NCBI GenBank assembly: GCA_030830895.1
Contig: JAURMC010000005.1
Location: 62,001-126,000, forward strand
Length of the DNA: 64,000 bases
Source of the DNA: Crocinitomicaceae bacterium
GTDB lineage: Bacteria; Bacteroidota; Bacteroidia; Flavobacteriales_D; Crocinitomicaceae
Reading direction: 5' to 3'
In this document: positions 8,441-18,040 of the stretch, piece after piece
Layout: every line of letters starts with the position of its first letter
How positions within the stretch are numbered: the stretch's first letter is position 1
Notes under the pieces: generated by a model
What the model was told of the DNA's origin: nothing
The model's input: only the letters and a program-made list of their open reading frames with translations
The model's database searches: none
Program-made: the position numbers and the translations under genes

Positions 8441-9237
8441 CGGATAATACTTATGGTACCTTTCTTCTGGGTTCCATTACCTAAATCTAAGAGGTAATAA
8501 TATACACCATCCGGCATGACATTCCCGTTTCTAACACCAGACCACGCGTTTATGGTATTGTAGGAAGAAGACTCGTACAATATATCACCAAAGCGATTCA
8601 TGATGATCATCCGATTGTTTGGATAGTTTTCTATTCCCGGTATAATCCATGTATCATTGGCCCCATCGCCATTCGGTGAAAAGGTATTTGGAATTTTAAA
8701 TACGTTTGTCAAAAACACTGTAACGTAATCAAACACCTCACATCCCGCATAAAAGCCTTGAACCATATAGGTGGTAGTAGCACTTGGCGAGGTCTGAACA
8801 CTAAATAACGTAGGATAATTCACTTCAAAAGAAGGCGACCACAGTACGGAATCCACCATGCCCGAAGCCTGTAAGGTTACCACCGTTCCAGAATCTACAT
8901 ATTGGTCGGGCCCTGCATCAATACTTGGAGTGATAACTGTGAGAGAGGTTTGAGCTGAATCAATCTGTATGGTCCCATTTACACTACAATGACAAATCAC
9001 CAAGATTTGATTACTACTTTGAGTTGGGATCAAAGAAAATGTTCCTGAATCATTGCTCAATATCGAATCTCCATTCAAATACCACGTGTACAAGGCCGTT
9101 CCTTGACAGGACATATTCGCACTCAATTGCACCCCTTCACCAAAACATAAGGTATCATTTGAAGGAAGTATCAAAAACTGAGCACATGCTAATGCACTGT
9201 TTATCACCATTAACAAAAAAATAACAAGACGCGACAC
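8437..9237 (-). CDS. Small T9SS type B cargo (gliding-motility C-terminal domain)
   Basis: A 266-residue protein with a signal peptide (LVIFLLMVINSALACAQ). An Ig-like segment (about residues 25-100) contains a Cys pair in LCFGEGVQLSANMSCQG, and a second Ig-like segment (TPSIDAGPDQYVDSGTVVTL) follows. The C-terminal ~85 residues are a textbook gliding-motility-associated/type B sorting domain: IPNTFSPNGDGANDTW, then MNRFGDILYES, then MPDGVYYYLL and KKGTISIIR. It is short for this class, with only two Ig-like modules ahead of the tail. The overlapping downstream PorP/SprF gene is its likely partner. It is probably a small surface protein with a binding role; the ligand is unknown. Confidence 0.85.
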   Translation of the reverse strand: MSRLVIFLLMVINSALACAQFLILPSNDTLCFGEGVQLSANMSCQGTALYTWYLNGDSILSNDSGTFSLIPTQSSNQILVICHCSVNGTIQIDSAQTSLTVITPSIDAGPDQYVDSGTVVTLQASGMVDSVLWSPSFEVNYPTLFSVQTSPSATTTYMVQGFYAGCEVFDYVTVFLTNVFKIPNTFSPNGDGANDTWIIPGIENYPNNRMIIMNRFGDILYESSSYNTINAWSGVRNGNVMPDGVYYYLLDLGNGTQKKGTISIIR

Positions 9238-9378
9238 AATACGATTTTACTAATAAAATTAATGGTTTTCGATGGCTTATTATTTTGCCAACGCCCAAAC
9301 GTAGGTGCAAACTACCGATTTTTTTACGAATTTTGGCATACTTATCGAAGGGATTCGAAGAAATTAAACAGCCACATT

Positions 9379-12300
9379 ATGCAAAAATTTACCCTTACCT
9401 CTATTTTTTTCATAGCATTAACCTTGAACCATTGGGGTCAACGCCTGGATTATGACCATTCTTCTAAATGGTTTTTCGGTATTAATGCCGGAGCGACTTG
9501 GAGTTGCACAGATGTTGAGAACGAAACAAACAGTGGGTGGGGATTCACCCTTGGTAAATCATACAATTGGAAGACGGGAAGGCATGTTAGTTTTGATTTA
9601 CGTGGACGGTACTTACATGGAAATTGGTACGGACAAGATTTCGATACAAGTAATCTTAACGGGTACATCAGTGGTCCTTTAAGTGCCTATAAGGATACAT
9701 TTAACATGACGGCGCACAACTTTTATAACGACCAACATCGCTTAGCATTTGAATTGGTATTGCATGCCAATCGCTTTGCAGAACGAACGAATTGGGACCC
9801 ATACATTTTCGGAGGCATTGGGGTTACATGGAGTCAAACTTGGGGCAATTTAACCAACAATGGTAGCAGCCTTTACGACTATCCGGATATGTTAGCAGGT
9901 GGAAGCTTATCAAGCGCGATTACTAGCACAATGGATAATTCATACGAAACTCGACTAGACGGGCTTTCGGACGATAGTTGGAACGCTAAATGGTACCCTA
10001 GTCTTGGCTTTGGATTAGCGTATTTGGTTGGTCCACGCTTTTCTTTTGGTATTGAACACAAAACTACTTTCACCGGGGCCGACACATGGGATGGAGTGGT
10101 ATCTACCAACCGGGTTAAAAACGATTGGTACCATTACACTTCAGGATACATGCAGTTCCGTTTTAAAACAAGGGAAAAAGAACCGAAGCCTAACGAACAA
10201 GTGAATACCGTGAATAACATTAACAATTTCACAACAAATTGCATTGCGCCGAGCTTATCCATTCGAGACAAGCAATTCACAAGCACCTTCAGCACGGCAA
10301 GCTTTACCCTTGGTACCGCTCAAATTGGGCAAACGAATCAATTAACGGTAAAAGATCAACAAGGGAATTCGGTTCCTTTTACGTTTAATTCCACTACACG
10401 AGAACTCACTGTAAGCACCGCATTAAAACCGGGAGTAAACACCTTTATTGTGTATGCACAAAACGAATGCGGGTCTGCCACGGAGACAATTCAAATCACA
10501 TATAATGACTGTCTATTTCCTCAGATTACATTAACTAGCCCAATTGAAGATTCCACAATTACAGTACAAACCAATACAATCAATGTCGGTGCATTAATTC
10601 AACGTGCCACACTGAATAACATCTCATTTTATATTAACGGGGTAAAATCCCAGGCATTTACCTTCAACGCAGCAAATCATGCATTTCAAGCCATCGTGGC
10701 CTTAACACCGGGTAAGAATTTAATCAAAGTTGAAGCAACCAATCCCTGTGGGTCAAGCTACGCTGTAACAGAAGTAATTTACAATAATTGCATTACTCCA
10801 CAACTTCAATTAATTAATCCAACTAACAGTGGTATTACCGTGAGTTCAGCAGCACAAAAAATCCAAATCAAAACCATCGGGTTCAATTCAAGAACCGAGT
10901 TCAGTGTACTTATAAATGGGCAAGCAACAAATAACTTCACATGGATAAACAACGTAATTGAAATACCTACAACCTTAAAACCAGGCAACAATACCATTAC
11001 GATTAACGGAACAAATCTATGTGGTTCAGAATCCGCAGTGATCGCGATGAATTATCAAGAATGTCAAGCGCCGATACTTACCTTGCAAACACCCAATACC
11101 TCTAATGTAATTGTAACAAAAGCGGCTTATACTTTGAAGGTGAAAACACAACATCAAACAGCAATTAATCTAATGGTAAACAACAGCATTATTACCAATT
11201 ATAGCCTCAATGCAGCCACAGGAATTTTAGAATATACATTTACCTTGAATCCAGGATTAAATATCGTGAACATCACCAGCTCAAATGGCTGTGGAGTTGA
11301 TATTGAATCCCTCAATATTACATATCAAGCCTGCAATGCGCCAACCGTATCTATTTCTTCAACGGCTGGTACAACAACAAATCAAGGTTTCTTATTTTCG
11401 GCGATTACAGCAAACATTTCCAACGCACAAGAAATTAAAGTGACTCAAAACGGAACCGCAATCCCATTCACTTTTGTCAACGGAAGTATACAAGCCATTG
11501 CCACCTTGGCTGCAGGTCCGAATGTATTCAAAGTAACCGTACTAAACGGATGCGGCACACAAACACAAACACAAAATGTAGTGTTTAATAATTGCGTCAT
11601 CCCCACGATTTCTTTAGTTCAGCCCACAGCGAGTGGAATCACCGTAAATGAAGCTACTTATCAAGTTCAGTGTGCACTTATCGGTGTGAATAATGCATCA
11701 GAAATCACCTTCAAAGTGAATGGTATAGCTCAACCGTTTCAATTCATTAACAATATGTTAACGGCCTCACTTAACTTGAGTCTAGGAATTAACACATTCA
11801 GTGTTTCGGTTAAGAATGGATGTGGTAATGATAGTGAGTCGTTCAATATTACTTATAAGCAATGCTTAGTGCCGTCCATCGTATTAACCAATCCAATTCA
11901 ATCCACACTAACTACTACCCAAAATGCAATGAACGTCATGTTTACAGCAATTAACTGTTCTGCATCATCGCAAGTCATTATTACAAAAAATGGCAGTGTG
12001 ATTCCGTCCACCTTCCTGAATGGAATGGTTTCTTTTAACGCTTCTTTAGTTCCAGGATTAAATCCCTATATCATAACAGCAAGCAACGATTGTGGGAAAG
12101 ACATTGCCAATGTAAATATTACCTACGACAATTGCATTGCCCCGATAATTACCATCTCAAATCCAATTCCTTCAAATACTACCACTCAAAGTTTAGTGGT
12201 AAGCGCAGTAATTCAGCATGTTACAAACACAAATCAAATTGCCTTATTACTCAATGGTGTTGGCGTTCCGTTCACCTTTAATAATGGACAATTAAATGCC

Positions 12301-14667
12301 AATCTTACCCTAGCCGTGGGAACAAATTCAGTATCACTCGCGGTAACAAACAGCTGTGGATCTGATGTAAAATTAAAAACGATTGAATTTGTGCCTTGTA
12401 AATCTCCGACTATCTCCATATTGCAACCCAACAATTCGGGATTAAGTGTAAGCAACGCTGGATATACAGTTCAAGCGCAACTTGAAAATGTGATGCAGGC
12501 AAACCAAGTGAGTATTACCTTGAATGGTAATTTAATCACGAATGTGCAATTAACAAATGGTGTACTCACTGCTCCAGTAACGTTAATAAGTGGCGTAAAC
12601 ACCATTTCGATTTTTGCAAACAACGGTTGTGGAGTTGATCAGGCATCAACGACTATTCAATTGAGCACCTGTAATTCACCCGTTGTAAGCATTTCTAACC
12701 TGAGTGGTCAAACGTTATCAACAGCATTATACAGCTTAAACGCCACGGTACAAGAAGTTAGTAATGCACAAGGACTTACATTAACTCTTAACGGTCAAGT
12801 CACTCCCTTAACACTCTTGAATGGTTCAATAAATTCAACATTCACCTTGCAACCAGGGGTTAACAACATAATGCTCTCAGCATCCAACGGGTGTGGAACC
12901 GATTCAAAATCAATGCAAGTTATCTACGTTCCTTGTACCGCCCCTACCCTTACACTTCAGGGAACGAATGCCACCGTGACTAATGCAGCATATGCATTCA
13001 ATGCGACGGTAAATGGAGCGACTGCCCAACAACTCACCTTAACTCTGAATGGTAATCCTGTTCAAAATATTTCATTAAATGGCAATACCCTTAACGCATC
13101 ACTTACCTTACAGCCTGGTGCAAACAATATTGTACTATTTGCACAAAATACTTGTGGAACAGACCGTGGTGAATTGAATATTTTTTATCAGAATTGTACG
13201 GCACCAACGGTAAGTATTGCTTCATTAAATGATACGGTAGCTCAAGGAGTTTATGCTTTTGTGGCCACCCTAACAAACATGCCGAGCACGCAAGGAATCA
13301 CCCTTTCACTCAACGGTCAGAACATCCCAAGCTTCAGTTATACCAATGGTATATTAACCGCAAGTTTGAATTTAGCCAATGAAAATAATACCATAACCGT
13401 TAACACCACAAACGCATGCGGCAGCGCTTCTCAAAATGCCTACATTTATTACAATCATTGTCAAGCACCCAATATCATCGTAACTTCTGCTCTTCAATCA
13501 AGCGATGGAAATTACCAATATGTTGCCACCTTGGAACATGTGTATGATATTGAAGGTGTTTATTTTACCTACAATGGTCAAAATGTGCCATTTATTTTTG
13601 AAAATGGCGTTATAAGTGCGAATGTTTCCTTAAACCTTGGCTCGAATACCTTCTTCATCACTGCGGGAAACAATTGTGGAACCGATACGGAAACAAGCAC
13701 GATAAACTTTGTAAATTGTATCCTGCCTGAAATCAGCATTAATGGAAGTATCGCAAACGGAGGTAGTTCAACTGAAAACTCTGTTATGATAAATGCATCA
13801 ATAAATGGCTATGATGCCAATACAACCGTTCAAGTAACTAGGAATGGGAACATAGTTAATGGTCTTTCATGGGCAACCGGTTCAATAAGCCAAAACGTTA
13901 ATTTAACTGATGGATTAAACACGATTATCATCACAGCAACAAACACTTGTGGTACAGATACAGAAACTTTTACAGTGACAAAATGTAAAGCGCCAACTAT
14001 TAGTTTGGTGAGTCCTGCCTCAAATGTTACCAATGTTTCTATTGCGGCATACGTATTGACATTCAACGTACAAAATGTAAGTAATGTAAATGAACTTAGT
14101 TTGACACAAAATGGGAGCATTTTAACGGGTATTTCATTAGGCGGAAGTATCGCAACCCTTCCAGTCATACTTCAAGTAGGAGCAAATAATTTCAACCTAT
14201 CAGTAAACACTGCATGCGGGTCTGCTCAGACTTCCTTTACGATCAATTACACTGCGAACGTGGCCCCACCAAACAATAATCCGAATACAAACAATAACAA
14301 TGGCGGTATTGAAAAACCAACAAATATTCCACAAAACAACCAACCAAAACCAGTTAATTCTCCAAACAAAGGAGGCGGCGGCAATGCACCAACCAATACT
14401 CCTGCCCCAAACATTACCCCAACGCCAACAAAAGAAGTAAAACCGTCTGTAACTCCAAACCCAGCACCCAACAATGCACCTGCACCTTCAAAGGATGTTA
14501 AACCAGCCGTAACTCCTGCACCAACTCCGAGCAATACGCCGACGAAGGAAGTGAAACCTGCAACAAATACGAAACCTACACCCGTAAAAGAGACAAAACC
14601 AGTTGAAGGTGGGGGTACTGAAAAAATACCGGTGCAAAACAAACCCGCAAAAGGAGGAGGGAAATAA
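9379..14667 (+). CDS. Outer-membrane barrel fused to 15 two-Cys repeats and a Pro/Lys-rich tail
   Basis: I chose the ATG at 9379 because it gives a signal peptide (MQKFTLTSIFFIALTLNHWG); the longer frame from 9262 has a charged, unsuitable N-terminus. The protein is 1762 residues. Residues ~20-265 look like an outer-membrane beta-barrel: alternating aromatic strands such as WFFGINAGATWS, YPSLGFGLAYLVG and SGYMQFRFKTRE. Residues ~284-1627 are 15 tandem Ig-like repeats of about 89 residues. Each ends near GxNTxxxxxxNxCGxxxxxxxIxYxxCxxP, with two conserved cysteines. The last ~135 residues are Asn/Pro/Gly-rich, then carry repeated PTKEVKP/PSKDVKP units. I see no OmpA domain and no T9SS sorting domain. 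The barrel-first, Ig-repeat-after order recalls intimin/invasin (type Ve) proteins, but homology is not evident. It is probably a surface or periplasm-spanning structural protein. Confidence 0.82.
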   Translation: MQKFTLTSIFFIALTLNHWGQRLDYDHSSKWFFGINAGATWSCTDVENETNSGWGFTLGKSYNWKTGRHVSFDLRGRYLHGNWYGQDFDTSNLNGYISGPLSAYKDTFNMTAHNFYNDQHRLAFELVLHANRFAERTNWDPYIFGGIGVTWSQTWGNLTNNGSSLYDYPDMLAGGSLSSAITSTMDNSYETRLDGLSDDSWNAKWYPSLGFGLAYLVGPRFSFGIEHKTTFTGADTWDGVVSTNRVKNDWYHYTSGYMQFRFKTREKEPKPNEQVNTVNNINNFTTNCIAPSLSIRDKQFTSTFSTASFTLGTAQIGQTNQLTVKDQQGNSVPFTFNSTTRELTVSTALKPGVNTFIVYAQNECGSATETIQITYNDCLFPQITLTSPIEDSTITVQTNTINVGALIQRATLNNISFYINGVKSQAFTFNAANHAFQAIVALTPGKNLIKVEATNPCGSSYAVTEVIYNNCITPQLQLINPTNSGITVSSAAQKIQIKTIGFNSRTEFSVLINGQATNNFTWINNVIEIPTTLKPGNNTITINGTNLCGSESAVIAMNYQECQAPILTLQTPNTSNVIVTKAAYTLKVKTQHQTAINLMVNNSIITNYSLNAATGILEYTFTLNPGLNIVNITSSNGCGVDIESLNITYQACNAPTVSISSTAGTTTNQGFLFSAITANISNAQEIKVTQNGTAIPFTFVNGSIQAIATLAAGPNVFKVTVLNGCGTQTQTQNVVFNNCVIPTISLVQPTASGITVNEATYQVQCALIGVNNASEITFKVNGIAQPFQFINNMLTASLNLSLGINTFSVSVKNGCGNDSESFNITYKQCLVPSIVLTNPIQSTLTTTQNAMNVMFTAINCSASSQVIITKNGSVIPSTFLNGMVSFNASLVPGLNPYIITASNDCGKDIANVNITYDNCIAPIITISNPIPSNTTTQSLVVSAVIQHVTNTNQIALLLNGVGVPFTFNNGQLNANLTLAVGTNSVSLAVTNSCGSDVKLKTIEFVPCKSPTISILQPNNSGLSVSNAGYTVQAQLENVMQANQVSITLNGNLITNVQLTNGVLTAPVTLISGVNTISIFANNGCGVDQASTTIQLSTCNSPVVSISNLSGQTLSTALYSLNATVQEVSNAQGLTLTLNGQVTPLTLLNGSINSTFTLQPGVNNIMLSASNGCGTDSKSMQVIYVPCTAPTLTLQGTNATVTNAAYAFNATVNGATAQQLTLTLNGNPVQNISLNGNTLNASLTLQPGANNIVLFAQNTCGTDRGELNIFYQNCTAPTVSIASLNDTVAQGVYAFVATLTNMPSTQGITLSLNGQNIPSFSYTNGILTASLNLANENNTITVNTTNACGSASQNAYIYYNHCQAPNIIVTSALQSSDGNYQYVATLEHVYDIEGVYFTYNGQNVPFIFENGVISANVSLNLGSNTFFITAGNNCGTDTETSTINFVNCILPEISINGSIANGGSSTENSVMINASINGYDANTTVQVTRNGNIVNGLSWATGSISQNVNLTDGLNTIIITATNTCGTDTETFTVTKCKAPTISLVSPASNVTNVSIAAYVLTFNVQNVSNVNELSLTQNGSILTGISLGGSIATLPVILQVGANNFNLSVNTACGSAQTSFTINYTANVAPPNNNPNTNNNNGGIEKPTNIPQNNQPKPVNSPNKGGGGNAPTNTPAPNITPTPTKEVKPSVTPNPAPNNAPAPSKDVKPAVTPAPTPSNTPTKEVKPATNTKPTPVKETKPVEGGGTEKIPVQNKPAKGGGK

Positions 14668-14738
14668 GTCCTCTTTTTATCAAAACGGTTTTAATAGTGC
14701 GCAGTATTTTGTAAATTCGCACCTTAAAATTTATTGAA

Positions 14739-16979
14739 ATGGCAATTATTACAAAGTTAAGGGATAAGTATTCTTGGTTATTAATCACCCTCGTTGGTTT
14801 AGCATTAGTAATTTTTATCCTTCAATCCTTATTTGATTTTATGAATTCCGGACGCGGCGCAGAAGGGGATTATGGAATTGGATTAGTGGATGGAGAAAAG
14901 GTAAACATTGACATTTACAACAAATTGAGCGAGCGTGTACAATCTCAAGATCGTGCACAAAAGCAACAAGAACAAAAAGAATTTACGGACGAAGACATGG
15001 AGGCGGCCAATGATAAAGCCTTCAATTTCATGGTAGATTCAACTTTAACGAAAATTGAATATGATGCCTTAGGAATCAATGTTAGTGAGCGTGAATTTAA
15101 TGCATACTTGATGGCTACTGAAGGTTTTGAAGTACTACAAGACTTGAACCAATTCTTCGTTGATAAAGCTACGGGTGCAATCTCCGAGCAATCTATGAAA
15201 ACAGGTCGTATTGAATTGCAAAAAACCATAACCAAATTAAAAACAGCTAAAAAACCTGAAGAAAAAGCACAATGGGAAGGAACCAAAAAATACTTTATAG
15301 ACCGAAGAAAAAACGAGAAATATTTCTCATTAATAAGTCAAGGAGTTTATGTAACCAAAGTGGAGGCTCGCGAAGAGTATTTAGCGAAAAAAGAAACTAA
15401 ATCAATCTCCTTTGTGGCTCGCCGATATTCGGAAATTAATGACGCTGAAATTAAAATAAGTGACTCCGAACTAGAAGCCTTCTACGAGGAACATAAAAGT
15501 GAGAAAAAATATTGGAATCGCTCAAGCAACAGAGAAGTTCGTGTATTTGACTTGTCGATTAAGCCTTCGAAAGCAGATACGCTTGCTTTTAATAAGACTA
15601 TAGCCAAACTAAGAGTAGATTTTATGAACTCTAAAAATGATTCGATGTTAGTGATGAATCAAAGTGAGATGCGCGCCTATCTCCCAGGAGCCCGAGGCAT
15701 TACCGTACCAGAAGGGCATCCTAAAGCAAATCAATACATGACCTATCCCATGGATTATGACACAATTATTAAACTTACACCCATAGGTCAATTGGTTGGT
15801 CCTTATCGTGTAGGTGAAAATTTCCATTTATCTAAACTAATAGGTTATTCCCCTGCAAAAATCAAAGCCCGTCACCTCCTAATATCTACGAATGGATCTA
15901 AAGACGCCAAAGTAATCGCAAAAAAGAAACAAACAGCTGATAGTATACTTAAAGTAATCAATAAAACGAATTTTGCTGAATTGGTTCAAAAGCATAGTGA
16001 TGATCCAGGATCTAAAGAAAAAGGTGGGGAGTATGCAGACTTTTTGGAAGGCGACATGGTAAAAGAATTTGGAGCTTATTGCGCTAATGCCCCGATCGGT
16101 AAAATTAGCGTGGTGAAAACAGATTTTGGATTCCATATCATTGAAGTATTAGACAGAGACACTAAAAAATTTCCAATATTAACAACTATTGTAAAATCCT
16201 TTAAAGCGTCTGAGCTGACTATTGGAAATATGGAGTCAGAAGCCAATCGTCTATTGTATAAATTAGACCAAAGATTAGCTAAAATTGATGATTTGTCTAA
16301 AAAGATTGCGGCTTTTGACACTCTTGCATTACAAAACAAATACTATGTCCGTCCTATCTCATTGGAGGATAACAATCCAAGGGTATATGGTTTAGTTACA
16401 TCGAATGCCATAGATAGAATTTTAGAATTAGCATATAATGCAAATGCAGAGTCAGGGGATTTATTAGCAGCACCTATCCGAGACAAAGACAAGTATATCA
16501 TTGCGATTTTAGGAAGTATTAAAGAAAAAGGTGAGCCTTCATTTGCTGATGCAAGAGATCGGATGAAGAAAGACTTGATGGAGGAAAAGAAGGCAAAGCG
16601 TTTAATGAATCAAATGGCAAAAACTAAGAACCTTAAAACACTCGCCAAGAAATGGAATACTGTGGTTGAAGAAACACAAATCACATTCAGCAATCCTTCG
16701 CTTGGAAACACTGGATATGAACCAGAAATTGTTGGTGCGTTATTCTCTGGATATGTTAAAAATGGTCAAACAACCCTTCCCCTAAAAGGAAAAGGTGGGG
16801 TTTACGTAATCAAAGTGAACGATACAAAAAGGGCCCCTGCAAACGCTACATACAAGGAAGAAAAAGACCAATTAACATCCATGTTGAAAGGAAATATACA
16901 AGGTATGCTTATGAGCGCACTTCGTAAGTCCGCTGATGTGGTAGACAATCGTAAGCTATATCCTAGAATTCGTACTTAG
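14739..16979 (+). CDS. ppiD: PpiD/SurA-like periplasmic peptidyl-prolyl isomerase
   Basis: A 746-residue protein with one N-terminal membrane anchor (residues ~13-34, WLLITLVGLALVIFILQSL) and a large periplasmic part. A SurA/PpiD-like N-terminal chaperone region covers residues ~40-220. A parvulin (PpiC-type) rotamase domain lies at ~375-473, starting KARHLLIS, with SDDPGSKEKGGEYADF and ending DFGFHIIEVLDRD. A C-terminal helical region follows. Family members assist folding of outer-membrane proteins and large exported proteins in the periplasm. It follows the barrel-repeat gene by 71 bp; a possible -7 box (TAAATTCG at 14712) suggests its own promoter. Its stop overlaps the end of the convergent PI-PLC gene. 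Confidence 0.88.
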   Translation: MAIITKLRDKYSWLLITLVGLALVIFILQSLFDFMNSGRGAEGDYGIGLVDGEKVNIDIYNKLSERVQSQDRAQKQQEQKEFTDEDMEAANDKAFNFMVDSTLTKIEYDALGINVSEREFNAYLMATEGFEVLQDLNQFFVDKATGAISEQSMKTGRIELQKTITKLKTAKKPEEKAQWEGTKKYFIDRRKNEKYFSLISQGVYVTKVEAREEYLAKKETKSISFVARRYSEINDAEIKISDSELEAFYEEHKSEKKYWNRSSNREVRVFDLSIKPSKADTLAFNKTIAKLRVDFMNSKNDSMLVMNQSEMRAYLPGARGITVPEGHPKANQYMTYPMDYDTIIKLTPIGQLVGPYRVGENFHLSKLIGYSPAKIKARHLLISTNGSKDAKVIAKKKQTADSILKVINKTNFAELVQKHSDDPGSKEKGGEYADFLEGDMVKEFGAYCANAPIGKISVVKTDFGFHIIEVLDRDTKKFPILTTIVKSFKASELTIGNMESEANRLLYKLDQRLAKIDDLSKKIAAFDTLALQNKYYVRPISLEDNNPRVYGLVTSNAIDRILELAYNANAESGDLLAAPIRDKDKYIIAILGSIKEKGEPSFADARDRMKKDLMEEKKAKRLMNQMAKTKNLKTLAKKWNTVVEETQITFSNPSLGNTGYEPEIVGALFSGYVKNGQTTLPLKGKGGVYVIKVNDTKRAPANATYKEEKDQLTSMLKGNIQGMLMSALRKSADVVDNRKLYPRIRT

Positions 16980-18040
16980 TACGGGATGAATCCAATGAAT
17001 GGAATAACAAAGAATCCAATCGTTGGGTCTGGTTTGTAATAATCTGTGGAAAGAATCTGAGCGCCTGACTCAAGGGCTTTAGATAATCTACCATAATCAT
17101 TTATTCTCGCTTCAATAGTTCCGGCATCCGTCCGTGTACGAATGATATGCGTTGATCGTTCCTGACGGATTCGCATTTCTTTCGTCCTTGGATCATCACA
17201 TAATAGAAAAATGCAATTTGGATTGTCAGATCTCCCATATTTAAATGCTACGCCAAGTTCTGGATAACTTGACGCCCCACTTCCTTGAACGATGACAAAA
17301 ATCCGACCACGCACTTCGCCTAAAGTTGGCCAGCCTTGATATAGAATTCGATCTTGCAGCGTCCGCTCATTATTAAGAAAATCTGTAGTTCTATATATCG
17401 TTTTTAACCTAGTTTGAAATAAACTATCCATCAGTTTCAATGAATTGCTATCGAAGGGTATGGCTTTTTTAAAACCAAATAATCTTAAAATACCGGCCTC
17501 ATCACCAAGGGCGCTTCCTTTTAATTCAATATTCACAAAAATCGGGGCGTGCATTGGATTCAGCATACTCCATTCATTCAATTCAAGCAATGCATCGGAT
17601 AACGTTAAATTATTTGTTTGGTAATCAATATCTGGAATATGGATAATCTTAAATCCAGGCTCTTTAAGAGCCTTATACTTATCCTCTCTCACACGTTGAT
17701 TTGGGATGAATAAATTCAAGCGATGTTTGAAGTATCTTCCCCCTTTAGGATCATTATATACATCAAGCTCTAAGCCTCTGATGTGGTAAGTAGAAAGCTG
17801 CTCGGTAATTGGAACATGAGAATATTCAAGCTGAAAGGGTTGATTTTCTTCGCTAAGCACAGATTTAAATCGATTTAAAAATCGAAGGGTGCGAAGTGTA
17901 GGTTGAATCTTATAACTGTTATGTGATGCAAGAACCCTGATTTCATTCATGGGTATGGAGTCGTGGAATTCTTGTGCTACTACTGTAGAAGTCACAAAAC
18001 TAGCAAGTACTAAAAGTGCTTTAAAAATAGATACGGCCAT
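16976..18040 (-). CDS. Ca2+-dependent PI-PLC-like phosphodiesterase, secreted
   Basis: I chose the ATG at 18040 (354 residues) because it gives a signal peptide (MAVSIFKALLVLASFVTS... ending VVAQ); the upstream frame reads into the GNAT gene and looks artefactual. The sequence matches the Ca2+-dependent phosphatidylinositol-specific phospholipase C (PI-PLC-C1) family. It has LASHNSYK with the first catalytic His (~40), GLELDVYND (Glu91/Asp93, metal ligands) and YFKHRL (second His ~106), followed by TIM-barrel segments (FVNIELKGS, GRIFVIVQGSG). It should cleave a glycerophospho- or inositol-type phosphodiester in the periplasm or outside the cell; the substrate is not known. It overlaps the GNAT gene by 20 bases and ends the sucA-to-sprA gene run. 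Confidence 0.8.
   Translation of the reverse strand: MAVSIFKALLVLASFVTSTVVAQEFHDSIPMNEIRVLASHNSYKIQPTLRTLRFLNRFKSVLSEENQPFQLEYSHVPITEQLSTYHIRGLELDVYNDPKGGRYFKHRLNLFIPNQRVREDKYKALKEPGFKIIHIPDIDYQTNNLTLSDALLELNEWSMLNPMHAPIFVNIELKGSALGDEAGILRLFGFKKAIPFDSNSLKLMDSLFQTRLKTIYRTTDFLNNERTLQDRILYQGWPTLGEVRGRIFVIVQGSGASSYPELGVAFKYGRSDNPNCIFLLCDDPRTKEMRIRQERSTHIIRTRTDAGTIEARINDYGRLSKALESGAQILSTDYYKPDPTIGFFVIPFIGFIPY

Noticed and set aside
9262..9378. Upstream extension of the barrel-repeat protein
   Set aside because: It would put 39 charged and aromatic residues ahead of a good signal peptide.
14247..14642. 131-codon minus-strand frame rich in Val, Gly and Phe
   Set aside because: Antisense of the Pro/Lys/Thr repeats of the barrel-repeat protein; its hydrophobic repeats are a by-product of that codon pattern.
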